This document shows positions 54,850 through 63,125 of a stretch of 64,000 nucleotides of DNA, in pieces. A program made the translations under genes and the position numbers. The notes under the pieces were generated by a model, which worked only from the letters and a program-made list of their open reading frames with translations, was not told the DNA's origin and did not search any database. How positions within the stretch are numbered: the first letter of the stretch is position 1; each line of letters opens with the position of its first letter. Source of the stretch: Desulfosporosinus fructosivorans (GTDB taxonomy: Bacteria > Bacillota > Desulfitobacteriia > Desulfitobacteriales > Desulfitobacteriaceae); NCBI RefSeq assembly GCF_004766045.1, contig NZ_SPQQ01000010.1, forward strand, positions 124,001-188,000. The letters run 5' to 3'.

Positions 54850-56127
54850 CTACTTTCCTTGAGCTACTTTCTCAGCCCGGTATTCTTGACTGAGGACAAA
54901 GAGTCTTTGTCCGATGAACTTAGTATCTGTTACATGCTCTTTGCCGTAAATTTCAATTCTCTTGCCGGGTCCATCAGGGGTCATAAGATCAGCAAGACCC
55001 TTCCGAAGAATTTCTAGAGACTCGTCTTCTCTGTTACCACAGAGTAACAGAACACAAGGCAAGCCTGGCTTTTGAGTAGGAAGTATTTCTCTTAGAACTT
55101 TAACGATGGCGTGAGCATGATGCCACTGCTCTTGATTGGCCATCATGAATCCACCGAGCAGATAACCGTCAATATTTGGTTGGGATAGAACACTCTTTGC
55201 TACCCGGTAAATTTTTGAGCCTACTGGATTACCACTCGTATCAGCATAGTTTGCTGGCTTCAGTCCAACTTGGTTCAACGCATCCAAACCCATCATAGCC
55301 GAACCACCGCCAATAGGATGATAACCAATACAACCAGGGCTAACTTCATCGTAACCCATATTCATGAGGAAACCTGTCCCCCGTGCATCTGTTTCTTCAA
55401 TGCTCCACCCGATGAGATCCAACTCTGTGGGAGCTCCTGGCAGGTCGCGAGCAATTGAAATTCCGAATTCGGGATGACGACCTACAGAACTGTTGTCGAT
55501 TTCCATTTTACAATCTGCACACACGAGGTCTCCGCTGCCAGTCATGATAAATGGGTTAATCTCTAGTGTTTGACAGTCATATTTTTTGTAAGCTTGAGAT
55601 AGTTTGGTGAGAAAACTGGCGAACTTGCTGAGGTCTTGGGCTGGAATTCCAGCTTGGGCACACACATCAATCGCGTCATAGATTTGTAAACCATTGATCG
55701 GATCGATGTTGACTTTGAAAAGCAATTCCTCTGGAACACTTTCAATGTCCATTCCACCTTCTGTGCTGAACATCAGCATAGGAGAGCGGGCTTCTCTTGC
55801 TCCATTCACAACAAATGAGCAATAATACTCTTTTTTGATATCCAGTTTTTCCTCGATAAGTACTTGTTGAACAGGTGTTCCTCCAACTGTTTTAGCGAGG
55901 ATCTCAGCAGCAACAACTGCTGCCTCGTCTGGAGTATTCACTAATTTAACGATTCCTGCTTTACCGCGCCCTCCGGCCTGAACCTGACCTTTAACTGCTA
56001 CAGGCTTGCCGATCTCTTCAGCAATCTGTTTGGCTTCTTCCGGAGTTGAAGCTACGCGACCATGAGGTACTGGCAGTCCCGCTTTCCTAAGCCACTCTTT
56101 TCCTTGGAATTCTAAAAATTTTGCCAT
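54850..56127 (-). CDS. Succinate/malate-CoA ligase beta-like subunit
   Basis: A 425-residue ATP-grasp subunit. The N-terminus begins MAKFLEFQGKEWLRKAGLPV, with QAGGRGKAGIVKL near residue 52, nucleotide contacts (LIEEKLDIKKEYY), LEINPFIMTGSGDLVCADCK near 188 and a CoA-ligase-like C-terminal domain beginning around residue 260 (GGGSAMMGLDALNQ). It is longer and divergent from standard SucC, with several Cys in the middle. It is the first gene after a promoter with an IclR-type operator. The pair with the alpha-like gene suggests a malate-CoA ligase (MtkAB-type) rather than a TCA-cycle enzyme. Confidence 0.87.
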   Translation of the reverse strand: MAKFLEFQGKEWLRKAGLPVPHGRVASTPEEAKQIAEEIGKPVAVKGQVQAGGRGKAGIVKLVNTPDEAAVVAAEILAKTVGGTPVQQVLIEEKLDIKKEYYCSFVVNGAREARSPMLMFSTEGGMDIESVPEELLFKVNIDPINGLQIYDAIDVCAQAGIPAQDLSKFASFLTKLSQAYKKYDCQTLEINPFIMTGSGDLVCADCKMEIDNSSVGRHPEFGISIARDLPGAPTELDLIGWSIEETDARGTGFLMNMGYDEVSPGCIGYHPIGGGSAMMGLDALNQVGLKPANYADTSGNPVGSKIYRVAKSVLSQPNIDGYLLGGFMMANQEQWHHAHAIVKVLREILPTQKPGLPCVLLLCGNREDESLEILRKGLADLMTPDGPGKRIEIYGKEHVTDTKFIGQRLFVLSQEYRAEKVAQGK

Positions 56128-56428
56128 ATGTTATCACTTCCATAATGAAATTTTCTGCACCTATTTAGGTCACCTTATCTGGTCAGTTGTCTTATTCGCG
56201 GTGCATGCATTCCTAATTCACGCGATTTCCCTAAGCAACCCTAATAGTTACTAAATAACAATAAAAAGAGAATTTCCCCTCCCTTCCTTCTTCTCAGTCA
56301 ACCACATCGGTATTTATCGGGCTTTCGAATACTTCCTGCTCTCCTAAAAATAAGAGGAACATAGCAACCTTCTGTGGTAATGGTGATCGAGGAAACATAG
56401 AATCTAGAATTTATAAAATTCTATGTGA

Positions 56429-56518
56429 TGAAACTAGTTTCACTCCTTCGTTTCATTGTGTGAAACCCTGTTTCATTATCCTCTACCTCATTATCTATCC
56501 TATTCACTAAATAGTCAA
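56429..56518 (-). promoter_or_regulatory. Promoter with IclR-type operators for the sucC-like operon
   Basis: Minus strand TTGACT (56518-56513), 17-bp spacer, GATAAT (56495-56490). Downstream at 56475-56461 is TGAAACAGGGTTTCA (TGAAAC-N3-GTTTCA), then a half-site, and at 56442-56429 TGAAACTAGTTTCA (N2 spacing). The first site resembles operators of IclR-family regulators and would cover the transcription start region. The rest of the 56128-56615 gap includes a hairpin with arms ACATAGAAT/ATTCTATGT (56394-56426) and a leader without a recognised riboswitch. Confidence 0.78.
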
Positions 56519-56615
56519 TAGGATAATTTGTTGGGTTTTGTCTTTTTTCAGATTCTCATAGAAAACGTGAAGTAGAGATTACCCGAATTATGGCTTCTTA
56601 ACTAATCATCTAAGA

Positions 56616-56963
56616 TTAAAGTTTTATTGTCTCTACCGGGACTGGACCGGCGATTCCGATGAACACGAAACGATCTTTCCCAGTGTTGCGCATACCGTGA
56701 GTTTGTCCCGTTTTGGAAAGAACTGCCATTCCTTTTTTGATTTCTACTTCCTGTCCTTCTCCTGCATAATAAATGCCGGACTCCCCTTCAATACATATCC
56801 AAATATCATCTGCATTGGGATGTAGATGAAGGAACACTTCTTGCCCTGGTTCTAAGCACCACATAGCACCTAAGGTCTTATCCGTCTGGTAAACCATTAC
56901 TTTCTGGGGAACATCAGCATCAAACTGAGCTAGTTCTTTGAGAGCAAAGACTCTGTCTTCCAT
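56616..56963 (-). CDS. Small cupin-domain protein
   Basis: A 115-residue single-domain cupin from the ATG at 56963 (AAGGTGG upstream; the longer frame upstream is not cupin-like). The first cupin motif is HLHPNADDIWICIEG (around residues 46-60) and the second has QTHGMRN. The His/Asp residues suggest a metal site. Such small cupins can be isomerases or regulators; its role next to glycolate oxidase is unknown. It is the last gene of the glcF-glcE-glcD group, upstream of the sucC-like promoter. Confidence 0.85.
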   Translation of the reverse strand: MEDRVFALKELAQFDADVPQKVMVYQTDKTLGAMWCLEPGQEVFLHLHPNADDIWICIEGESGIYYAGEGQEVEIKKGMAVLSKTGQTHGMRNTGKDRFVFIGIAGPVPVETIKL

Positions 56964-57044
56964 ACTTAACCACCTTTCTTCAATAAAGAAATTGGCATAT
57001 TCGAAGCTTGGACTCAAAGAGAACATAACTAACGACAGCCCTAT

Positions 57045-57196
57045 GATGGCGGAAGGGACCACTGGCCAAGACTCAAACAAGGATGTTTTAGATTAGAACA
57101 CCGCTAGGTGTCGTGATGGCTTGCGCGCCGTGATGGCGAGTGTGTCCCTGTAGCCATGACTCAAACAGGACATTCGAGATTTGAGAACCGTGCTGG
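57045..57196. repeat. Two imperfect ~65-bp direct repeats downstream of glcD
   Basis: Unit 1 (57045-57107) has GATGGCGGAAGG, CCAAGACTCAAACA and GATTAGAACACCG; unit 2 (57132-57196) has GATGGCGAGTGT, CCATGACTCAAACA and GATTTGAGAACCG. They lie in the glcD-cupin gap (56964-57200), where I see no gene. Confidence 0.6.
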
Positions 57197-57200
57197 CGAT

Positions 57201-58577
57201 TTAGAGGTCGATGACCTTACCTGGGTTAAAGCGATTACTCGGATCAAAGCTTCTCTTAATCTTTCTAAAGGCTTCCATAGCAGCGGGTGTAAACTCCTTA
57301 TTGAGATACTTCTTCTTGACGAGCCCGATTCCGTGCTCACCACTTATTGTACCCTCGAGATCAAGAGCCATCATACAGAGCGCTTCTTCAGCAGCATGGA
57401 CGGTTTCAGTTTCCTCTTTATTCCGTTGATCGAAAAGAATTAGCGGATGAAGATTTCCGTCACCGGCATGGGCCACAACTCCGATGGTCACACCAAAATC
57501 TTTTGCTACTTTAAGGACTCCCTCAATCGCTTTTGGGAAATTACTCCTCGGAACCGTAATATCATTAACACCATACGATGGTCTAACGCGAGCAACAGAT
57601 CCGAAAGCACTGCGCCTTGAAGTCCAAATTTGATCCACTTCAACTGCCGTTTGAGCAACTTTAAATTCTTTGGCTATTTTTTTGGCTATTTCACCAATCG
57701 TCTTGACTTGCCCGTCCATATCTTCTGGATATCCGTCAACCTCAATAATGAGAACAGCTCCAGCGTCACGGGGAATCCCGGCATGGGTAAAATCCTCAGT
57801 CGTATTGATAAGCAAATTATCCATCAATTCCAGGGTTGTCGGAATAATACCTGCAGCAACTATATCGGCAACAGTTTGAGAAGCATCTTCAACTTTGTCG
57901 TAAATAGCTAGCATTGTTTTCTTGGCTCTGGGTATCGGTATGATGCGGACGAAAACTTTGGTGACCAATCCTAGGGTTCCTTCCGCGCCAACAATGATTC
58001 GAGTCAAATCATAACCCGGCTCACTTTGGAAATTACGCCCCCCCGTTTGAATGACTTTGCCATTCGGGAGAACGACTTCTAGACCCAAGATATAATCGCG
58101 GGTAACCCCATATTTAAAGCATTTCGGTCCACCGGAGCATTCACCAACATTCCCTCCTATTGTTGAGGCCTTAAAGGAGGACGGATCGGGAGGAAAATAG
58201 AATTTTTTCTTTTCGAGTTCAACTTGAAGGTCAAAATTAATCACTCCAGGCTCAACGACTGCTACAAAGTTTTCAGTATCTATTTCATGAATTTTAATCA
58301 TTTTAGTAAAGCTAATCACCACAGAATCTTCAGAAGGAATTGTTCCACCACTCTCATTCGTACCGGCACCCCGAGGAACAAGTTTAATATCATGCTCGTT
58401 CATCAATTTGACGATTTCAACGACTTGTTCCGTTGTTTGCGGAGAAACGACTCCTAACGCTTCACCAGCTAATAACGTGCCGTCGTAACCATAGGAGAAC
58501 AGGCCAACTTTGTCTGTAACCACGTTTTTCTCCCCAACAATTTCCTTCAACCGCTTAACAACCGTTTTGGCTAACAT
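57201..58577 (-). CDS. glcD: Glycolate oxidase subunit GlcD (FAD-binding)
   Basis: A 458-residue FAD oxidase of the vanillyl-alcohol-oxidase fold. The FAD loop is PRGAGTNESGG (residues 68-78), followed by GGNVGECSGGPK near 143; the C-terminal half has HAGDGNLHPLI and SGEHGIGLVKKKYL with metal or flavin-near histidines. It oxidises glycolate (or another 2-hydroxyacid such as D-lactate) with electrons passed to GlcF. It follows glcE-like after 18 bp. The 2-hydroxyacid specificity is inferred from the neighbouring malyl-CoA genes. Confidence 0.92.
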   Translation of the reverse strand: MLAKTVVKRLKEIVGEKNVVTDKVGLFSYGYDGTLLAGEALGVVSPQTTEQVVEIVKLMNEHDIKLVPRGAGTNESGGTIPSEDSVVISFTKMIKIHEIDTENFVAVVEPGVINFDLQVELEKKKFYFPPDPSSFKASTIGGNVGECSGGPKCFKYGVTRDYILGLEVVLPNGKVIQTGGRNFQSEPGYDLTRIIVGAEGTLGLVTKVFVRIIPIPRAKKTMLAIYDKVEDASQTVADIVAAGIIPTTLELMDNLLINTTEDFTHAGIPRDAGAVLIIEVDGYPEDMDGQVKTIGEIAKKIAKEFKVAQTAVEVDQIWTSRRSAFGSVARVRPSYGVNDITVPRSNFPKAIEGVLKVAKDFGVTIGVVAHAGDGNLHPLILFDQRNKEETETVHAAEEALCMMALDLEGTISGEHGIGLVKKKYLNKEFTPAAMEAFRKIKRSFDPSNRFNPGKVIDL

Positions 58578-58595
58578 GTTCAGCCCTCCTTCTTC

Positions 58596-59900
58596 TTAAG
58601 CCTGCAGGCTAACCCCAGGGTTGAGAATCCCTTTAGGGTCAAATTGGTGACGCAGTTCACTAAGCAAGCTTGTTGTTTCATTCCACATTTCCGCATCATT
58701 ATAAACTTCAGCTTTCAGCTTATGACCTAAGAGGCCCTTCACATTCCCTCCTAAGGACATCGCCAGTTTATTTACTTTCGTTGCTAAAGCGAGCTTATCG
58801 GTTCCCTCGGGCAGTGCCAAACAAACATATCCGAGAAGTCCTTCGATAATTACGCCAGGATAAGCCCCTAGATCTCCCGTAAGCGCTTCGATCTGAGCTA
58901 GGGCTTGAGGCATTTTCATCGGGCCAACCATGAACTCCACGGTTTGCTCTGGTTTTGCATTGAGGTCGGCGCGAACTTTAAGCCAACCATTGATCACTTG
59001 ATCATACTCAACCTCGTCCTCAATGATCTTTACATCAGAGCCTCCACCCAAGGTAAGAACTGATGCAACTTCATTAGCGATGTTTTTACCCGACTCTTTA
59101 AATCCCTGTAAATCAATGATCACAAGCTGCCCATCGGTTCCGGATTTGGCATTTTTCGCGAGGGATGCATTGATGAGATTCATCCGAGTCGGAAGCACAT
59201 TCCGCTTAATCAGGGTATTGAAGGTTGCATTCGCCTTATGCATGGATGCGAACGTTCCAATCACCGCTTTTTTAGCTTCCGGTGCAGGTAAGAGCTTCAC
59301 CAGAAGTTTGGTGAAAATCCCAAATGTTCCTTGGCTTCCGACAGCGAAGTGGATGAAATCTAAACCAGAAACGTTCTTAATACATTTATTTCCGATATCC
59401 AGGATTTCCCCTGTCGGGAGGACCATTTCAAATCCCAAAAGGAAACCCCGGGTAGGACCATATTCAAAGGATTTAGAATCGGAATCTCCAATCGCAAAGC
59501 AGCCGCCAACCGAACTGGTTTCGACTTCATAGGGCTCCGGAGGAAAGTTTAAGCCAGCTTCCGTAACTTTAAGGAGAAATTCCTTATGAAGAACTCCTGG
59601 TTCGACGACCGCCACAAGGTTAAACTGATCCATTTCTAAAATCTGGTTCATCCGGGACATAACCATTGCGATTCCACCCGTAATTTCCTTGGTATCTACG
59701 AGTGCCCCGCCTACCGCTAATTTCACATTCTGTTCATTTGCCAGTTTGACGATACTCGAAACTTCAGAAGTATTCCCAGGTAAGACGACAACTGCAGGCT
59801 TACCCAGACCTTTTAGATATTTAGCCATTTCGGAAGGAGAATCGACGACATTGGCATCACCAACGATCCCCTTTAACTTGCTGATATTGACGTTACTCAT
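58596..59900 (-). CDS. Second FAD-binding oxidase subunit (GlcE-like)
   Basis: A 434-residue FAD-binding protein related to GlcD. Where GlcD has PRGAGTNESGG this protein has AVGGALVDTKEITGG (around residues 67-80), and it lacks the HAGDGN and SGEHGIG motifs. It resembles the GlcE role of a second, non-catalytic flavoprotein, though longer than typical GlcE. The ATG at 59900 is preceded by GGAAGGGCGG. Conserved glycine-rich TSSVGGCFAIGDSDSK in the FAD region is retained. It lies between glcF and glcD. Confidence 0.83.
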   Translation of the reverse strand: MSNVNISKLKGIVGDANVVDSPSEMAKYLKGLGKPAVVVLPGNTSEVSSIVKLANEQNVKLAVGGALVDTKEITGGIAMVMSRMNQILEMDQFNLVAVVEPGVLHKEFLLKVTEAGLNFPPEPYEVETSSVGGCFAIGDSDSKSFEYGPTRGFLLGFEMVLPTGEILDIGNKCIKNVSGLDFIHFAVGSQGTFGIFTKLLVKLLPAPEAKKAVIGTFASMHKANATFNTLIKRNVLPTRMNLINASLAKNAKSGTDGQLVIIDLQGFKESGKNIANEVASVLTLGGGSDVKIIEDEVEYDQVINGWLKVRADLNAKPEQTVEFMVGPMKMPQALAQIEALTGDLGAYPGVIIEGLLGYVCLALPEGTDKLALATKVNKLAMSLGGNVKGLLGHKLKAEVYNDAEMWNETTSLLSELRHQFDPKGILNPGVSLQA

Positions 59901-60032
59901 GACTACCCGCCCTTCCACTCATTTACTAGAACTTGCAGCATGTTCCGCAAAGGGAAATTTTCGATTTTCGGCAAGACCATGATAAGGTTTAATGGTCAGA
60001 CCATATAAAGTTAATGTAATTCTTACGTTCAA

Positions 60033-61283
60033 TTAGTCTTCGTAAGCGTTGGCCATTACATCGGCAACATGCATAACCTTCTGTTTTTGACCGGCCTTGT
60101 TTATGCCGCCTTGAAGTCTCAACATGCAAGCTGGGCAACTTGTAGCCACCAAATCTGCATTGGTATCCTTGATGTTCTGTGTCTTCTGAACTGTGATATC
60201 TGTAGATACCTCATGATAAAAGGCTTGTATTAGACCGGCTGCTCCGCAACAACGGCTGGCTTCAAACATTTCCTTATATTCAACCCGAGGAATCATTTGC
60301 AACAATTGTCGTGGTTGCTTTGTTACCTTAAGACCCCGCACCATGTGGCAAGGATCATGATAGGTGATTGTTAGAGGACTTGAATTATGAAGTTTGCTCT
60401 GATCGACACCAATACTCGCCATATATTCTGAAAACTCTACTACTTTTTCGGAAAATAATTTAACTTTTGGAAGATACGACGGCTCATCGGCAAAGAGAGT
60501 CAGATAATCATGTCTAAGCATCGCAGCACAGGACGCACATGCAGTGAGAACAACTTCGGCATCGCTATACTTATCTAAAAAGGTATCAATAGTTTTACGG
60601 GCGTTTCTTTTCGCTGTTTCGAAGTCACCATAGGCATATTGCGGGAGACCGCAGCACACTTGATCTTTTGGAATAATAACTTCACAGTCATTTTTCGTTA
60701 ACACTTTAACAACAGAATGAGCGGTTTGGTCTAAGGAGTGATTGAGAAAACAACCCACATAAAATCCGACTTTATGCTTCGGATGTTGCACCGCAATCTT
60801 CTCTGAGACCTGCTCCAAAAATGGTTTTTTTGCAGTAGGGAAGTTTTTAATATCAATACCGCGAAAATAGTCCAGTCCATCAATTTTATTGAGGACACTT
60901 TTTCCCATTCCTCCGAAAAGACGAAATCCCATACCCAACCTCTTCGGACTTGCTAAAGTATTTAAAGCAAAAGACTTAGCAAATGGCTTGATTCCTTTTC
61001 TTAGTTTTAGATCTCTCCGCGCAGCCATGACGAGTTCATTACCATGTACACCGTTTGGGCAAGTGACTGCACATTCTCCACACAACAGACAGCTCATGAT
61101 GGCATCTTCATACTCTTGATCAGGTTCTAGTTTCCCATCGGCGACAGCTTTGATGAGCTGGATTCTTCCGCGTGTAGACATTTCCTCTGATCCAGTCAAT
61201 TTATAGGTCTTACAGGCTGTATGGCAACCACCACACTTGTTACACGTGTTGAGCATTTCATATACGTCTGCCAAAACTCCCAC
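60033..61283 (-). CDS. glcF: Glycolate oxidase iron-sulfur subunit GlcF
   Basis: A 416-residue Fe-S protein with two [4Fe-4S] motifs (C14, C17, C20, C24 and C65, C68, C71, C75) and two CCG-type domains (CCGLPQYAYGD and ASRCCGAAGLI with CACAS/SCPAC partners) like those of GlcF and heterodisulfide reductase. It should pass electrons from the flavoprotein to the quinone or another acceptor. The start is a GTG at 61283 (GGAAGGGGG upstream). Its promoter carries a TGAAAC-N3-GTTTCA site, so it starts the glycolate oxidase operon. Confidence 0.92.
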   Translation of the reverse strand: MGVLADVYEMLNTCNKCGGCHTACKTYKLTGSEEMSTRGRIQLIKAVADGKLEPDQEYEDAIMSCLLCGECAVTCPNGVHGNELVMAARRDLKLRKGIKPFAKSFALNTLASPKRLGMGFRLFGGMGKSVLNKIDGLDYFRGIDIKNFPTAKKPFLEQVSEKIAVQHPKHKVGFYVGCFLNHSLDQTAHSVVKVLTKNDCEVIIPKDQVCCGLPQYAYGDFETAKRNARKTIDTFLDKYSDAEVVLTACASCAAMLRHDYLTLFADEPSYLPKVKLFSEKVVEFSEYMASIGVDQSKLHNSSPLTITYHDPCHMVRGLKVTKQPRQLLQMIPRVEYKEMFEASRCCGAAGLIQAFYHEVSTDITVQKTQNIKDTNADLVATSCPACMLRLQGGINKAGQKQKVMHVADVMANAYED

Positions 61284-61350
61284 TGATATATCCCCCTTCC
61301 TTTATACCGATTCTCTTTCCCCCGAATATAATAATTAGTCCAAAAACGAT

Positions 61351-61409
61351 AATGAAACAATGTTTCATTATGTTAATTCTATTATCATCCTAAACATCTA
61401 AATGGTCAA
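61351..61409 (-). promoter_or_regulatory. Promoter with IclR-type operator for the glcF operon
   Basis: Minus strand TTGACC (61409-61404), 17-bp spacer, GATAAT (61386-61381), then AATGAAACATTGTTTCATT (61369-61351), a perfect TGAAAC-N3-GTTTCA palindrome. Same layout as the sucC-like promoter. Upstream, at 61429-61446, is another palindrome TTGTGCA-ATTG-TGCACAA of unknown purpose. Confidence 0.8.
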
Positions 61410-61512
61410 GAAGAATTTTCTGAATATATTGTGCAATTGTGCACAAATACTCCTTATACTTTTAGGATGTAACAGAAATACAATAGAAACCCTCTTTTTG
61501 GGTAGATATAAA

Positions 61513-62289
61513 CTATGACTTCTGAAAGAAATCGAATCCCATATAGGCAGAAATCAGTTCTCCGGACTTTTTCATTTCTTGACCGATTCGCTCGATCCCT
61601 TTTTCTTTGATTCGCTCAGCCGGGCCAGAGACACTGATCGCCCCGATTGCTCGTCCAGAATAGTCGAAAACAGGGGTTCCCAGACAAATTATTCCGATTT
61701 CGTTTTCTTCGATCTCCACTGATATTTTGCTAATTTTAATTTCGTTAAGATAGACCATCAAGGAATCTGCTTCAACAGGTGTATTGGGAGTATAGCGAGT
61801 CATTCCTTTTTTCTCAAGAATGTGCCTGACTTCCTCTTCGGGCAAGGTTGAAAGTAGAGCTTTACCCACTGCTGTACAGTGCATTGGAGCCCTCCGCCCC
61901 ACCTTGGAATGCATGCTTACGACATGGGAACTTTCTGCTTTGTCGATGTAAACAACTTCACCTTCATCAGGAAGAACAAGGTGGACAACCTCATCCAGCA
62001 ATTTCGCTAAATCGTTCAGGACGGGTGATGCAACTTTACGTATTTCCAAATCATTTAAAAATCGCATCCCTAACTCCACGATTTTTATGCCCAATTGGTA
62101 GCGTTCGTTATCCCTTACCCTTTCCACATAGCCACGGTGGCATAAAGTATGCAAAATTCGATGGACAGTGCTTTTATGCAAGCTTATACGATTTCCAATT
62201 TCCGTAACACCTAACGCCTCTTCTGCCTGAGCTAACACTTCTAAAACATCAAGTGATCGATCGAGGGTTTGTACATATTTTTCAGCCAC
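61513..62289 (-). CDS. IclR-family transcriptional regulator
   Basis: A 258-residue regulator with an N-terminal helix-turn-helix (VTEIGNRISLHKSTVHRILHT, residues about 28-48) and a C-terminal effector domain of GAF type (VVHLVLPDEGEVVYIDK, HCTAVGKALLSTLPEEE). IclR-family proteins control carboxylic-acid pathways, often glyoxylate. It is upstream of glcF and in the same direction. The two TGAAAC-N3-GTTTCA sites are its probable targets. The GTG at 62289 has GGAGG upstream. The effector is unknown. Confidence 0.92.
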   Translation of the reverse strand: MAEKYVQTLDRSLDVLEVLAQAEEALGVTEIGNRISLHKSTVHRILHTLCHRGYVERVRDNERYQLGIKIVELGMRFLNDLEIRKVASPVLNDLAKLLDEVVHLVLPDEGEVVYIDKAESSHVVSMHSKVGRRAPMHCTAVGKALLSTLPEEEVRHILEKKGMTRYTPNTPVEADSLMVYLNEIKISKISVEIEENEIGIICLGTPVFDYSGRAIGAISVSGPAERIKEKGIERIGQEMKKSGELISAYMGFDFFQKS

Positions 62290-62396
62290 AGATGATCCTC
62301 CATTCTGACCATAATTTTGTAATCACCTTTTTCAAGGTGCAGAATCCTTTATAAATAGAAATTCAATCTAACACATGAAGGTATTCTTATTTGAAT

Positions 62397-62425
62397 AGTA
62401 TGACTTTATTAAGTTATATAGTCAA
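62397..62425 (-). promoter_or_regulatory. Predicted promoter of the iclR gene
   Basis: Minus strand TTGACT (62425-62420), 17-bp spacer, CATACT (62402-62397). It matches the sigma-A consensus moderately. The region to 62443 contains nothing else I can identify. Confidence 0.5.
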
Positions 62426-62443
62426 GACCTTATTTTATGAGCT

Positions 62444-63091
62444 TTATCCTTCTTTATCTTTTTTTACAATATGTCCGCTAACGCCAGCCTTATAACATTT
62501 TAGGAACAGATTGTAATAATCGTCCATGACCTGTGAGGAATACATCTCACCATTCATTTTCAGTATTTCTATTGCAGCTTCTATAGTGCACAAATTTCCT
62601 TCGGTTGCTCCCCTTCTCAGATCATAGTTAGATGCATAGTTTCGCTCTATTGAAACAATCGGCAATCCCTCTAAAAAGTCACTCTTTCGAAATATCTTTC
62701 TAGCTTCCTTCCATGTCCCATCTATAATTATAAAGGCTGGAATTTTGTCAATTAGTTTAAATTCTACTTTTCTTTTTTCTAACTCCTCATTTTCTGTTGG
62801 AAATACTACAAACGTTTTATATTCTTCCATGCTCATATATTTAATTAATTTATCTGGACTCTTTGTCCGCTCCCATAGAAAGATTTCGGTTGATTCTGGA
62901 TTTATTACTTTTAATAGCCTTGCCGTATTAGAAGGCCTATAAAACTCTCTTTCACTCGATAGAATCCAGAGCTTTGCTTGAGTCCTTACTTTTACTGATT
63001 TATTACAGATACAGTTGATGGTCGGTAATCCACATTTATCGCAACTTTCATATAAGCTTGTAATATGTTTAACTCTATATATTTTATCCAC
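62444..63091 (-). CDS. DTW-domain protein (tRNA-uridine aminocarboxypropyltransferase family)
   Basis: The DTW family includes enzymes that add an aminocarboxypropyl group to uridine in tRNA. The 215-residue product has an N-terminal CDKCGLPTINCIC, a DGTWKEARK (DxTW) motif in the middle and a helical C-terminal part. I use the GTG at 63091, with AAAGGGGA upstream, since the longer frame would overlap sbcC. By eye the coding sequence is A/T-rich compared with its neighbours. Confidence 0.87.
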   Translation of the reverse strand: MDKIYRVKHITSLYESCDKCGLPTINCICNKSVKVRTQAKLWILSSEREFYRPSNTARLLKVINPESTEIFLWERTKSPDKLIKYMSMEEYKTFVVFPTENEELEKRKVEFKLIDKIPAFIIIDGTWKEARKIFRKSDFLEGLPIVSIERNYASNYDLRRGATEGNLCTIEAAIEILKMNGEMYSSQVMDDYYNLFLKCYKAGVSGHIVKKDKEG

Positions 63092-63125
63092 TTTGTCCCC
63101 TTTGCTAAACTGCGCTACTAATGTT

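Noticed and set aside
56128-56490. Possible glycine-type riboswitch in the long leader of the sucC-like operon
   Set aside because: Segments such as GGAGAGCAGGAAG and a purine-rich run before TTCTCTTTTT look suggestive, but the ordered conserved blocks of the glycine riboswitch are not present and no convincing alternative hairpin pair was found.
59023-59532. 169-codon frame opposite the GlcE-like gene
   Set aside because: Antisense shadow, low-complexity Pro/Ser-rich product.
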